From positions 259,814 through 323,813 of the forward strand of contig JACPKY010000002.1 in assembly GCA_016186795.1 (NCBI GenBank): DNA of 64,000 nt, given 5' to 3'. The stretch's first letter is position 1; every line of letters begins with the position of its first letter. The position numbers were made by a program, and so were the translations under genes. Positions 42,756 through 50,735 of this stretch are shown here, piece after piece. Under the pieces are notes generated by a model. The model searched no databases, was not told where the DNA came from, and saw only the letters and a program-made list of their open reading frames with translations. This stretch comes from Candidatus Gottesmanbacteria bacterium. GTDB taxonomy: Bacteria; Patescibacteria; Microgenomatia; 2-02-FULL-39-11.

Positions 42756-43312
42756 AAGATTTTATCTAACTCCCTTTTGTAGTCGTCATAACTTGTAAAC
42801 TGCTCATCTTTATAAACAATTACGCCATCCTTATTTATGATATAGGTGGTTTCTAACTTAACAAGCTGATATTTAGAAGCGACATTATCAGTATCTAGCG
42901 ACAAGGGGATATCTATTGTTCCAAGATTTCTAAACTCTTTTAAGAAATCTTCATTGTCTCCTTTGGTAAATGCCACCCCGATAACCTCAACTCCACGACT
43001 GGCGTATTCTTTTCGTACTTGAGTTAAAGCTCTTCCTTCAGGTATGCAGGTTCCGCACCATCCGGCCATACCGAATAAAATAATTGTTTTACTCCTTTTA
43101 TCGCTTAAGTTAAATTCTTGATTATCAAGAGTAGTTAATTTAAAGTCTGGAGCTTGTTTGTTAAGGAGTGTAGTTGGCGCAGACTTAGTATCAGAAAGAA
43201 TTTGTGAAGTATCCTGCTTATTATTTGATACGCGACCAGCTTTACTCCCGAAAAAGAAAGCTAACCCTATAAGTAAAATAGTGGCAATAATGAATATGTT
43301 TTTATTTCTCAT
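42752..43312 (-). CDS. membrane-anchored TlpA/ResA-type thioredoxin
   Basis: 186 residues: N-terminal membrane anchor (about 5-22) and a redoxin domain facing outside, with active site WCGTC (C86/C89) and the TlpA features APDFKLTTLDNQEFNLSD and TYIINKDGVIVYKDE. Such extracytoplasmic thioredoxins occur in some Gram-positive mer operons, where they may keep transporter thiols or Hg ligands reduced. Role here inferred from position. Confidence 0.85.
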   Translation of the reverse strand: MRNKNIFIIATILLIGLAFFFGSKAGRVSNNKQDTSQILSDTKSAPTTLLNKQAPDFKLTTLDNQEFNLSDKRSKTIILFGMAGWCGTCIPEGRALTQVRKEYASRGVEVIGVAFTKGDNEDFLKEFRNLGTIDIPLSLDTDNVASKYQLVKLETTYIINKDGVIVYKDEQFTSYDDYKRELDKIL

Positions 43313-43335
43313 ACTTTACTCGACAATGAATTCTT

Positions 43336-43581
43336 TTAGGGTTTTGTTGATCTTCTCGTCACAAGCTCAAGCTCTAAAAGTTTCTTTACGCTATGGGAAA
43401 CAACAGAAATAGAAGTATCTAGGATATCTGCCATTTCACCGACATTTAACTCTGGATAACGGCAGAGAAGATAACAAATCTTTAAACGTGTTGCGTCACC
43501 GACCACTCCCAGTTGCTTAGCACAATCAAGTAATTCCTGTTTATTCCTTAATTCCTTTTTTATAGTCTGATACTTACTCAT
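43336..43581 (-). CDS. ArsR-family metal-responsive repressor (short C terminus)
   Basis: 81 residues read from the ATG at 43581 (109 from 43665, but that would put the promoter inside the gene). Winged-helix pattern: LGVVGDATRLKICYLLCRYPELNVGEMADIL and the recognition helix TSISVVSHSVKKLLELELV. The usual C-terminal wing and last helix (about 15-20 residues) are cut off after VTRRSTKP. The two cysteines in KICYLLCRY are candidate metal ligands, but the common ELCVCD box is absent. First gene of the mer operon; likely autorepressor. Confidence 0.75.
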   Translation of the reverse strand: MSKYQTIKKELRNKQELLDCAKQLGVVGDATRLKICYLLCRYPELNVGEMADILDTSISVVSHSVKKLLELELVTRRSTKP

Positions 43582-43583
43582 GG

Positions 43584-43632
43584 TATTTGAAGGACTATTC
43601 AAATAGTAAACCATTTTATATTTTAAAGTCAA
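43584..43632 (-). promoter_or_regulatory. mer operon promoter and ArsR-type operator
   Basis: Minus-strand TTGACT (43627-43632), 18 nt, TACTAT (43603-43608). A perfect inverted repeat TATTTGAA-N6-TTCAAATA (43584-43605) overlaps the -10 box and lies just before the ATG, where an ArsR-type dimer would block transcription. Confidence 0.65.
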
Positions 43633-43665
43633 GAGGAAATTTATCTTTTTATTTCTAATATGCAT

Positions 43666-43888
43666 AACTATGCAAGAAAAATTGCAAACACATACTAATC
43701 AAAAGAGGATAAATATAGATAACAATTAATACTCTAGGTTGGTCTTTCAGTTTTTGAGGCTAATTCTGGCTGTAATTCGTACAAAAAATCTGGTAAAATA
43801 GGCGAGGAGCTAAATTCTTGGATGAATCCTGGCAGTCTGGCTAAGATCACGTCAGGAGCTTAAAAAAAGTCTATTTGACTAAATCGCG
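43666..43888. other. gap with no gene
   Basis: No convincing coding frame or RNA. At the right edge AGTC-AAATA-GACT followed by T6 (read on the minus strand, 43880-43862) may be a weak terminator for the glycosyl hydrolase gene. It marks the right edge of the accessory-looking region. Confidence 0.4.
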
Positions 43889-45052
43889 TTATTCCTCATC
43901 GGAAAGATAGGAATCCAGAGGAGGTGAAAAAACAGCTTCTTGGCTTGAACTATTCAAACACGATTTTTGTTTCGTCTCAAAGGGAGCATCAAAATCATTT
44001 ATTGCGCTGTCAATTGTTAATGCATCAATAAACGGCCCGTCGTCTTGTCCAACCTTTCGGCCGAATTCGAAAATTGAAAAACCTCTCATTCCTTCTTTTC
44101 TCGCATATTTAATTTGTCTTACCGCGCTTTGCGCATTATATCCTCCCCATTGATACACTTTGCCATCCGGATAGGAAATTTCTCCTTCAGTCGGATACCA
44201 GGAAATTCCAAAGATTACTTTAGAAAAATTCTCTTCCGTTGTCAGGAATGATTTCCAGAGGGGGAGCCGTTTTTTCCACGCTGCCACATCTGTTGTGTAT
44301 CTTCCCGGAGTTACCGCATCGATGATACCGCGACGTATCCATTTCATTGGATCATACCGCAAATTCTGTGGACGGTATTGTGTTCCGTTGTATTGTAATG
44401 AGTTCGTAGGATTTTTAGATAGCCAGTTTTTATACCAACGCGCAAGATAGTCGTCTTTATGCACAGAAAATGGATCTGTATTATTGATAAATGCCGTCAC
44501 GAACTTTGTCGGGTATTTCATTTTTACAGCATCATAACAAGCTTTTATAGTTCGGAAAACCCCGATATTTCTCTGTTTACTTATTTCGGCTACTTCTACT
44601 AAGTAACGAAGATTATCAAAATGAACTCCATCGAGTGTTGGATATGAAGAAAGCCAATCCATACACCAATTTTTTTGCGCCTCCTGTTCAGATACATCAG
44701 TATATTCTGCCTGAGTACCGGCTCCCTTACGAGACATACTACTTAACCATACATGCACACTAAGTCCTTTCGATTTCAATGCTGCAAGCATCGCATCAAA
44801 ACTTTCTTTATCGGACCAACCAAAATTTCCACTCAAAGTATACGATGCGAGAAAAACAGTATTGAGATTGGCTTTTATGATTTTATCCAGTGTTTGTTGC
44901 CGTGTCTCTGGAGCTTTGAAACTGTATGGATTGAGCCATACCCCACGAGTTTCACATTGAGCAGCTTGCGCGGTAAATTCGGATTTTGGTATTTGAGAGA
45001 TAACACCACTGGCTACCAAAATCCCCATGAGAACAACAATAACCTTGAACAT
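43889..45052 (-). CDS. secreted family-10-like glycosyl hydrolase (GHL10/DUF187 type)
   Basis: About 387 residues. N-terminal signal or anchor (FKVIVVLMGILVASGVI). Barrel motifs of the GHL10 group: CETRGVWLNPYSF, NLNTVFLASYTLSGNFGW, LDGVHFDNLRYL with a probable acidic active-site residue, and GFSIFEFGR near the end. Likely acts outside the cell on a polysaccharide; substrate unknown. The start at 45052 is chosen because TTGACG...TACATT (45094-45067) is a promoter that overlaps the longer TTG-initiated reading (45094). Divergent from pdxS. Confidence 0.78.
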   Translation of the reverse strand: MFKVIVVLMGILVASGVISQIPKSEFTAQAAQCETRGVWLNPYSFKAPETRQQTLDKIIKANLNTVFLASYTLSGNFGWSDKESFDAMLAALKSKGLSVHVWLSSMSRKGAGTQAEYTDVSEQEAQKNWCMDWLSSYPTLDGVHFDNLRYLVEVAEISKQRNIGVFRTIKACYDAVKMKYPTKFVTAFINNTDPFSVHKDDYLARWYKNWLSKNPTNSLQYNGTQYRPQNLRYDPMKWIRRGIIDAVTPGRYTTDVAAWKKRLPLWKSFLTTEENFSKVIFGISWYPTEGEISYPDGKVYQWGGYNAQSAVRQIKYARKEGMRGFSIFEFGRKVGQDDGPFIDALTIDSAINDFDAPFETKQKSCLNSSSQEAVFSPPLDSYLSDEE

Positions 45053-45135
45053 GAAAGAAATAGAAGAATGTAGCAGTAAAATCTTCTTCGTCAATCTACT
45101 CTATCATGTACATATTTGCTTTTCAAGCCGGCCAT

Positions 45136-45164
45136 TTGTTGCTACGTTATCTGCAGTGTATAAT
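45136..45164 (+). promoter_or_regulatory. pdxST promoter, likely leaderless
   Basis: TTGTTG (45136-45141), 17 nt, perfect TATAAT (45159-45164). The -10 overlaps the ATG at 45163, which therefore cannot be used; the expected start site at 45171-45172 coincides with the next in-frame ATG. Confidence 0.65.
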
Positions 45165-45171
45165 GCCTTCA

Positions 45172-46059
45172 ATGAAAAAAGGGACATTCCCCATAAAATC
45201 AGGGCTTGCCCAGATGCTGAAAGGCGGCGTTATTATGGATGTCGTTAACGCTGAACAAGCAAAAATTGCCCAAGATGCTGGTGCTGTTGCAGTCATGGCA
45301 CTTGAACGGGTTCCTGCCGACATTCGGGCAGATGGTGGGGTTGCCCGCATGTCTGATCCTGTAAAAATAAAAGAAATCCAAGAAGCGGTGACAATTCCAG
45401 TGATGGCAAAATGCCGAATCGGACACTTTGTTGAAGCACAAGTTCTTGAGGCACTTGAAGTCGACTTCATCGATGAAAGTGAAGTTCTAACCCCTGCTGA
45501 TGAACAGTATCATATCGATAAAACGAAATTCACCGTACCGTTTGTTTGCGGTGCCCGTGACTTAGGAGAAGCTCTCAGGCGATTGACAGAAGGAGCCGCA
45601 ATGATCAGAACCAAGGGTGAGGCGGGATCAGGAAATATTGTCGAGGCTGTTCGGCATATTCGCGCAGTCAATGACGGTATTTCTGAGATGCAAATCCTTT
45701 TTACAAAAAAGAATACGAAGGCTCTCAAGCAAAAAGCAATTGAATATCGTGTACCAATTGACCTAGTTTTACAAACTGCAAAACTTGGAAGATTACCAGT
45801 GGTAAACTTTGCCGCAGGAGGAATTGCAACACCTGCCGATGCGGCTTTGTGCATGCAGTTGGGAGTTGATGGGGTTTTCGTTGGATCTGGTATTTTCAAA
45901 AGTACCGATCCAAAGCGACGTGCCAGAGCAATTGTTGACAGTGTTGCTCATTTTAATGATCCCAAAAAAATTGCCACGGCATCCCAAAACTTAGGAGAAG
46001 CAATGAAAGGGCAGGAAATTGCATCTCTTGAAACAAAACTTGCTGCCCGCGGCATTTAG
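45172..46059 (+). CDS. pdxS: pyridoxal 5'-phosphate synthase subunit PdxS
   Basis: Builds PLP from ribose 5-phosphate, glyceraldehyde 3-phosphate and ammonia. 295 residues, TIM barrel: MLKGGVIMDVVNAEQAKIAQDAGAVAVMALERVPADIR, the catalytic lysines (in MDVV-adjacent strand and VPVMAKCRIGH), and GGIATPADAALCMQLGVDGVFVGSGIF. One of the most conserved bacterial enzymes, complete. The start at 45172 (MKKGTF) is set by the promoter. 14 nt before pdxT. Confidence 0.96.
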   Translation: MKKGTFPIKSGLAQMLKGGVIMDVVNAEQAKIAQDAGAVAVMALERVPADIRADGGVARMSDPVKIKEIQEAVTIPVMAKCRIGHFVEAQVLEALEVDFIDESEVLTPADEQYHIDKTKFTVPFVCGARDLGEALRRLTEGAAMIRTKGEAGSGNIVEAVRHIRAVNDGISEMQILFTKKNTKALKQKAIEYRVPIDLVLQTAKLGRLPVVNFAAGGIATPADAALCMQLGVDGVFVGSGIFKSTDPKRRARAIVDSVAHFNDPKKIATASQNLGEAMKGQEIASLETKLAARGI

Positions 46060-46073
46060 CCAAATCAATCCCC

Positions 46074-46733
46074 ATGAAACCTTCAATTGGAGTATTGGCT
46101 TTCCACGGCGACGTTATAGAGCATAAAATGGCTCTAATACAGGCTGCAAAAAATCTGAAGATTTCAATCAAAGTCCTTGATGTCAGGACAAGAAAAGATC
46201 TAAAGGAGATCGCCGCCTTAATAATCCCTGGAGGGGAAAGCACGACTATCCAAAAACTCTGTGAAAGAGAAGGTATGTTGAACACCATGAGGGCTGTTCC
46301 TGCAATTTTTGGTACCTGTGCCGGTGCAATTATGCTAGCGAAATCCATCCTTCACAAAACTCCCGATCAGAAAAGTCTTGAGCGGATAGATATCGAAGTA
46401 GATAGAAATGCTTACGGACGGCAAACTGAGTCATTTGAAAAAAGAATTCAAACGAGTCTCGGACCAGTATCTGCCGTCTTTATTCGAGCTCCAAAAATTA
46501 CAAAAGTAGGCAAAAATGTGAAAATTCTCGCACAAATAGACCAACAGGTCTTGGTTTGTGAAGAAAAAGTTAGGAACGTATACTCACTTGCTGCCTGTTT
46601 TCATCCGGAACTCACAACAACTCTTTTCCATGAATACTTCCTCAAGAAAATAGCGCAATATTACTTTGCTCTTCCCGGAGGCAATGGGAACGGTGTTCCA
46701 GATGGATCAACAGGATTCAATGCCCGTGAATGA
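46074..46733 (+). CDS. pdxT: pyridoxal 5'-phosphate synthase glutaminase subunit PdxT
   Basis: Provides ammonia from glutamine to PdxS. 219 residues: IGVLAFHGDVIEH, LIIPGGESTTI, nucleophile in FGTCAGAIMLA, and H/E in ACFHPEL. Active-site residues complete. The last 20 or so residues (after YYFALPGG) extend beyond the usual end of the family and are Gly/Asn rich. They overlap the 3' end of a minus-strand gene by 73 bp, so the tail may be a by-product of that overlap. Confidence 0.94.
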   Translation: MKPSIGVLAFHGDVIEHKMALIQAAKNLKISIKVLDVRTRKDLKEIAALIIPGGESTTIQKLCEREGMLNTMRAVPAIFGTCAGAIMLAKSILHKTPDQKSLERIDIEVDRNAYGRQTESFEKRIQTSLGPVSAVFIRAPKITKVGKNVKILAQIDQQVLVCEEKVRNVYSLAACFHPELTTTLFHEYFLKKIAQYYFALPGGNGNGVPDGSTGFNARE

Positions 46734-47140
46734 TCCACTGCATTTTGTGGAATATTTGCTGGCATTTGATATCCAGATTGAATATTCACTGCTGGAATCC
46801 GAATGATTTTTGGTGTCGGAGTAACGGTAACATCTGCAACCTCTATTTCATTTTGGCGTCGCTGCGAACTTACCCATACGCCAAAATCGTGGCCCAGATC
46901 CTTTGGCATATTGGGGGTCTGATTCGACACGTGAGATCCAAAATTGTCCACAGATGCATTTTCTGTTTCATTTCCGGTCTCGGCTGGTAAAATTTGCAAA
47001 TGCAACTGTTTTGCCAAGTCTGAAACTGCACCACCTCGAGCGACAACATCATCTTGGAAATTTGGTGGGAGAAGTGAAGGATTTCCACCTTGAGAAAAAC
47101 TCAAAACGAGAGCAATTAGCGAAGATAAAAATTGTGGCAC
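46661..47140 (-). CDS. small secreted proline-rich hypothetical protein
   Basis: 159 residues from a GTG. Short hydrophobic N terminus (QFLSSLIALVLSFS) suggests export; the rest is low in hydrophobics, rich in Asn, Gln and Pro, ending PSGTPFPLPPGRAK. No family recognised. Reality is supported by an unusually perfect Shine-Dalgarno (AAAGGAGGTGAT, 47157-47146) correctly spaced from the GTG, and a promoter upstream. Its 3' end is antisense to pdxT. Confidence 0.6.
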   Translation of the reverse strand: MPQFLSSLIALVLSFSQGGNPSLLPPNFQDDVVARGGAVSDLAKQLHLQILPAETGNETENASVDNFGSHVSNQTPNMPKDLGHDFGVWVSSQRRQNEIEVADVTVTPTPKIIRIPAVNIQSGYQMPANIPQNAVDHSRALNPVDPSGTPFPLPPGRAK

Positions 47141-47165
47141 TATCTATCACCTCCTTTTACACAAA

Positions 47166-47188
47166 AAAACCTGCCTTTGGCAGGTTTT
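47166..47188 (-). terminator. terminator-like hairpin at the 5' end of the 47140 gene's mRNA
   Basis: Perfect stem AAAACCTGCC/GGCAGGTTTT with a 3-nt loop. On the minus strand it runs into seven T in a row, and then the Shine-Dalgarno of the secreted-protein gene follows. On the plus strand the T-run is short. It may terminate pdxT transcription, protect the 5' end of the minus-strand mRNA, or attenuate it. Confidence 0.6.
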
Positions 47189-47198
47189 CGTAAATTAT

Positions 47199-47226
47199 AG
47201 TATACCGCCGTCTTCGTTAAATGCAA
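47199..47226 (-). promoter_or_regulatory. promoter of the secreted-protein gene
   Basis: Minus-strand TTGCAT (47221-47226), 16 nt, TATACT (47199-47204); TATAAT overlaps it at 47194-47199. The start site near 47191 would put the hairpin at 47188 almost at the RNA 5' end. Confidence 0.5.
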
Positions 47227-47278
47227 GAGGATCATTGGGAAATAGTCAATAATTTCTGCTACAATTCAGATACATTTT

Positions 47279-48709
47279 ATGAAAATAGGACAAAAAAATA
47301 TCCCAGGAGAAATGCTATTGGTTCTACTTTTTATTTTTCTCTACGTGCTTGCCGCTTCTTTGGTTTCACTCAATCGTCACTGGCAATACAATTCATTTTG
47401 GTATGATTTTGGTATTTTTGATACAACGATTTGGAAATTGTCACGATTTCAACTTCCACTGATTGCGCAATTAAATCCACCTTTGGGGAAGGTGGTATGG
47501 GCTGACCATTTTAATCCGAGCACAATTTTCCTTGCGCCACTTTACTGGCTTACTAACAAACAGGAAATAATATTAATAGCTCAAAGCGTAGTGGTTGGAT
47601 TAAGCGGATTGGTCGGCTACTTTCTCTCGTTGAAATTTATTAAAAGTAGAATGGTACGGATCTCTCTTATTGTAAGCTATTTCGGATTTGTAGGCCTTCA
47701 AAATGCTCTTTATACCGATGTCCATAATATTGTGTTTGCTTTGCTTCCACTCATGCTTACTATATGGGCTCTATTTCAGAAAAATTGGAAATTATATTGG
47801 ATTTTTCTTTTTATCACTCTTGGGATTCAAGAAAACATGGCAGCTGTAGTAACAATGCTTGGTTTATATCTCCTTCTTCGAAGGGAACGAATTGCCAACA
47901 TTGGAATATTGACAGTTTGTGTAGGATTAATTTATGGAACGGTAGCTATGAAAGTTTTGATTCCGTGGTTAAATGGTGGCTCATATAATTATCAACCAAC
48001 AACACCGTCTATCTGGTATGAATGGATAACACAATTTTTGATCCCAATAGATTTGAAGCTCCGATCAATTGTTTTAACCTTTGTTACGTTTGGCTTATTA
48101 CCCATTGGCACCATTTCTACTTTTCCACTTGTCATAGAACACTATTTAGAAAGGTTTGTACTTAATACAGCTGCAACGCGATGGGATCTTGGATTTCACT
48201 ATAATGCGCTTCTCTCACCCATACTATTTTTATCATCATTAGAAACTATTATCTATCTACAAAGTCATAAATTTTTTAAGAGATTGTTGCCTGTCTGGGC
48301 AACTCTAACAATACTTATCGTTATAATCCTGCACAGATTTTACTTGCACGGTCCTCTCATGTTGGCAACCCATCCGGTTTTTTATGAGCAAACCAACGAT
48401 GCAAAATTCCTACGTTCTTTCAAAGAACAAATTCCGTCATCCGGTTTACTTATGACGCAAAACAATATCGCGGCTCAATTTACCCATGACGAAGTAATAC
48501 TTTTAAATCAAAACTATTCCATGATGAGACCGGATACGATTGCTATTGATATAAGACCAGGGCAGAATGCGAATAATTTTTTCCCATTATCTCAATCACA
48601 GACTGAGGACTTAATTGCTTCAGTTTCTGCCGATCCAAATTACAGAAAGAAAGAGGTAACAGATAGTCAGATTGTGTTCACACGCAAACGTATAAATCGT
48701 TCCTACTGA
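47279..48709 (+). CDS. DUF2079 multi-pass membrane protein
   Basis: 476 residues with about ten membrane helices. Opening pattern of DUF2079: FWYDFGIFDTTIWKLS, ADHFNPSTIFLAPLYWL and DVHNIVFALLPLML, resembling the first loops of GT-C glycosyltransferases; the last about 100 residues are a soluble domain. Activity unknown, possibly lipid-linked sugar transfer. No Shine-Dalgarno; TTGGGA...TACAAT (47235-47265, 19-nt spacer) may be its promoter. It overlaps the HAD gene tail to tail by 7 bp. Confidence 0.82.
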   Translation: MKIGQKNIPGEMLLVLLFIFLYVLAASLVSLNRHWQYNSFWYDFGIFDTTIWKLSRFQLPLIAQLNPPLGKVVWADHFNPSTIFLAPLYWLTNKQEIILIAQSVVVGLSGLVGYFLSLKFIKSRMVRISLIVSYFGFVGLQNALYTDVHNIVFALLPLMLTIWALFQKNWKLYWIFLFITLGIQENMAAVVTMLGLYLLLRRERIANIGILTVCVGLIYGTVAMKVLIPWLNGGSYNYQPTTPSIWYEWITQFLIPIDLKLRSIVLTFVTFGLLPIGTISTFPLVIEHYLERFVLNTAATRWDLGFHYNALLSPILFLSSLETIIYLQSHKFFKRLLPVWATLTILIVIILHRFYLHGPLMLATHPVFYEQTNDAKFLRSFKEQIPSSGLLMTQNNIAAQFTHDEVILLNQNYSMMRPDTIAIDIRPGQNANNFFPLSQSQTEDLIASVSADPNYRKKEVTDSQIVFTRKRINRSY

Positions 48710-49320
48710 TAAAGGTACTTTCGTATTTCCTCAATCGATTTTGACGGATTTTGTGTATCAAAAACGATTGAATTCCAACCAACCCTTTTTGCGCCTTCCA
48801 CATTTTGTAGAAGATCATCAATAAAGAGTATCTCTTCTGGTTTCTTCTTTGCACGTTTTTGGGCGTGGAGGTAAATCTCAGGTTGAGGCTTCACCAGTCC
48901 AATTTCGCATGACTTCACAACCGCATGGTAATGATGATGAGGAATATATCCTTCATTCCAAAACATATCGTAGGTACCAAGGTGAATATTTGTTAGAAGT
49001 CCCACGGAATGAGTTTTGGAAACTTCGCGGAGAAAACTGTGTGTCTCTTTTATCGGCCGGAAGGTCTCTTTTGATAATTTGACGATATCAAGAGTCTCTG
49101 AACTTTTAAGTCCCAAGTCTTTCCCAAGGAGTGGGCCCCAAACATCTGGATGCATCTCGCCCCGGCAAGAACGGATGTCATAGATGCTAAATGCGGCATG
49201 AACTTCTTCATAGGGCTTCCCGGTCTTTTTTACAATTGAATGAAGGATATCTTTCCAATGCATGAGGACACCACCTATATCAAAATAAACAAATTGTATA
49301 TCTCGCTTTTTCTTCATCAT
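48703..49320 (-). CDS. HAD-superfamily hydrolase (subfamily IA)
   Basis: 205 residues with HAD motifs: nucleophile FDIGGVL at about 13-19, motif II in LLTNIHLG, lysine in GLVKPQPEIY, and acidic motif IV FIDDLLQN. The general acid two residues after the nucleophile is a glycine, as in the YihX/dehalogenase-like branch. Substrate probably a small phosphorylated metabolite; unknown. TATAAT (49330-49335) 9 nt upstream with TTGGTT 17 nt before it is the likely promoter, inside the end of dinB. Confidence 0.85.
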   Translation of the reverse strand: MMKKKRDIQFVYFDIGGVLMHWKDILHSIVKKTGKPYEEVHAAFSIYDIRSCRGEMHPDVWGPLLGKDLGLKSSETLDIVKLSKETFRPIKETHSFLREVSKTHSVGLLTNIHLGTYDMFWNEGYIPHHHYHAVVKSCEIGLVKPQPEIYLHAQKRAKKKPEEILFIDDLLQNVEGAKRVGWNSIVFDTQNPSKSIEEIRKYLYQ

Positions 49321-49338
49321 GAGGAATCTATTATACCG

Positions 49339-50478
49339 TTAGGAGGAAAATAAACCAATCTGTGTATACGAGGTAGATCTTTGAGACTCTTCCTGTTTCT
49401 CTCCTTTGAAATTTGACACACCAACTCCCAGAAGTCGAAATGCTTTCTTTTGTGGATTTTGGCGGGCATCCAAAAAGGGTAGGAAGAGTTTGAAACTTTC
49501 TTTTTCAAGTATTTTTTCTGATAACGTAGACTGGGAAAGAGTCTGAGAGCGGGTTTTCGTTGTAAAATCACTGAAGCGCACCATAATCGTAACCGTCTTA
49601 AACCCTTTTATGTGTTCACTTTTAATTCTTTGAAATACACGTTTTGCGATTTCCTCAATACGCCCAAGAAGGATTGTTGCACTCCTGACATCTTCTTCAA
49701 AGGTCTCCTGTTCACTGATTGACTTTATCTCTCTCTCAAGTGTGATCTCAGAATCATCAATACCCCGTACCTTTCTATATAGATCTTCTCCCCATTTTCC
49801 AAAAAGAGATCGTAGTTCCGTTTCGGATTTTTGCTTCAACTCATACATAGAGGTGATTTTTACCTTTCTTAAATGCTCAAGCGTTTTCGGTCCGATTCCA
49901 GGAATGTCTTCTAAATGAAGTGATTCAAGAAATTGTGTGATCTCTTGGGAAGAGACAACATATAATCCATCCGGTTTAAACTGGGATGAAGCAAGTTTTG
50001 CAATAAGCTTGTTAGGACCAATACCAACGGTTGCGGTTAGCCTTTCTTGATGGTACATCTCATTTTTCAACTGACCCATTTTCTCCTTGGCTTTGTTAAG
50101 ATCGATAAGATATGAAAGGTCAAGATACGCTTCATCAATACTCACCTGTTCTACCTTGGGTGAGAATTTACAAACGATTGTAAATATACGTTTTGAGACC
50201 TCGCTATACCATGCTCCATTCACTGGCAGAAAAACAGTCTTTTTTCCTCCCTTTTTTACTCCGATATCTGCTAGCCTCCAAGCCGTTGATATAGGCATGG
50301 CAGAATGGATACCAAACTTTCTCGCTTTATAATTGGCTGTTGAAACAACCCCTCTTCCATTTCCCTCCTTTGGATCTGCACCGACAACAATAGGAAATCC
50401 CGCAAATCTCGGGTTATCCCGTTCTTCAACTGCTGCAAAGAACGCATCCATGTCGAGATGTGCAATAATTCTTACCAT
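49339..50478 (-). CDS. dinB: DNA polymerase IV (Y-family)
   Basis: Translesion polymerase. 379 residues: catalytic residues in HLDMDAFFAAVEERDNP and in VSIDEAYLDLS, thumb helix-hairpin-helix (LEDIPGIGPKTLEHLRKV), and the little-finger domain (KTRSQTLSQSTLSEKI). The C terminus lacks a clear beta-clamp-binding pentapeptide. A TATAAT (50503-50508) 24 nt upstream is the likely -10. No LexA-like palindrome was seen, so SOS control is not supported. Confidence 0.94.
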   Translation of the reverse strand: MVRIIAHLDMDAFFAAVEERDNPRFAGFPIVVGADPKEGNGRGVVSTANYKARKFGIHSAMPISTAWRLADIGVKKGGKKTVFLPVNGAWYSEVSKRIFTIVCKFSPKVEQVSIDEAYLDLSYLIDLNKAKEKMGQLKNEMYHQERLTATVGIGPNKLIAKLASSQFKPDGLYVVSSQEITQFLESLHLEDIPGIGPKTLEHLRKVKITSMYELKQKSETELRSLFGKWGEDLYRKVRGIDDSEITLEREIKSISEQETFEEDVRSATILLGRIEEIAKRVFQRIKSEHIKGFKTVTIMVRFSDFTTKTRSQTLSQSTLSEKILEKESFKLFLPFLDARQNPQKKAFRLLGVGVSNFKGEKQEESQRSTSYTQIGLFSS

Positions 50479-50523
50479 AGGAAGTGAGTAGAAGTCAGTT
50501 GTATTATACTCTGGATATCGAAC

Positions 50524-50694
50524 CTACTGAATATGATGAGCCGAATGGTGATGAGAATGAAATGTATGATGAAGATTGAGTGTTTTCTTCTGGGTTTTTG
50601 AAATTATTTCTTTCTGCCAGTTATGAGCATTCGTAAGTTCAGATGCGCTCTTACTAGGTTTCAAACTCTGCAATAAATCACTCAAAATACCCAT
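50524..50694 (-). CDS. small His-rich hypothetical protein
   Basis: 56 residues from the ATG at 50694 (MGILSDLLQSLKPSKSASEL), ending in a histidine-rich tail (HHTFHSHHHSAHH) that could bind metal. No family recognised. It lies 41 nt after the alpha/beta hydrolase gene on the same strand, with a GAAGGA close to the ATG. Modest support only. Confidence 0.4.
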   Translation of the reverse strand: MGILSDLLQSLKPSKSASELTNAHNWQKEIISKTQKKTLNLHHTFHSHHHSAHHIQ

Positions 50695-50735
50695 ATCCTT
50701 CGTTACTGTACAGAAAAACAAAACTGATTGCAACT

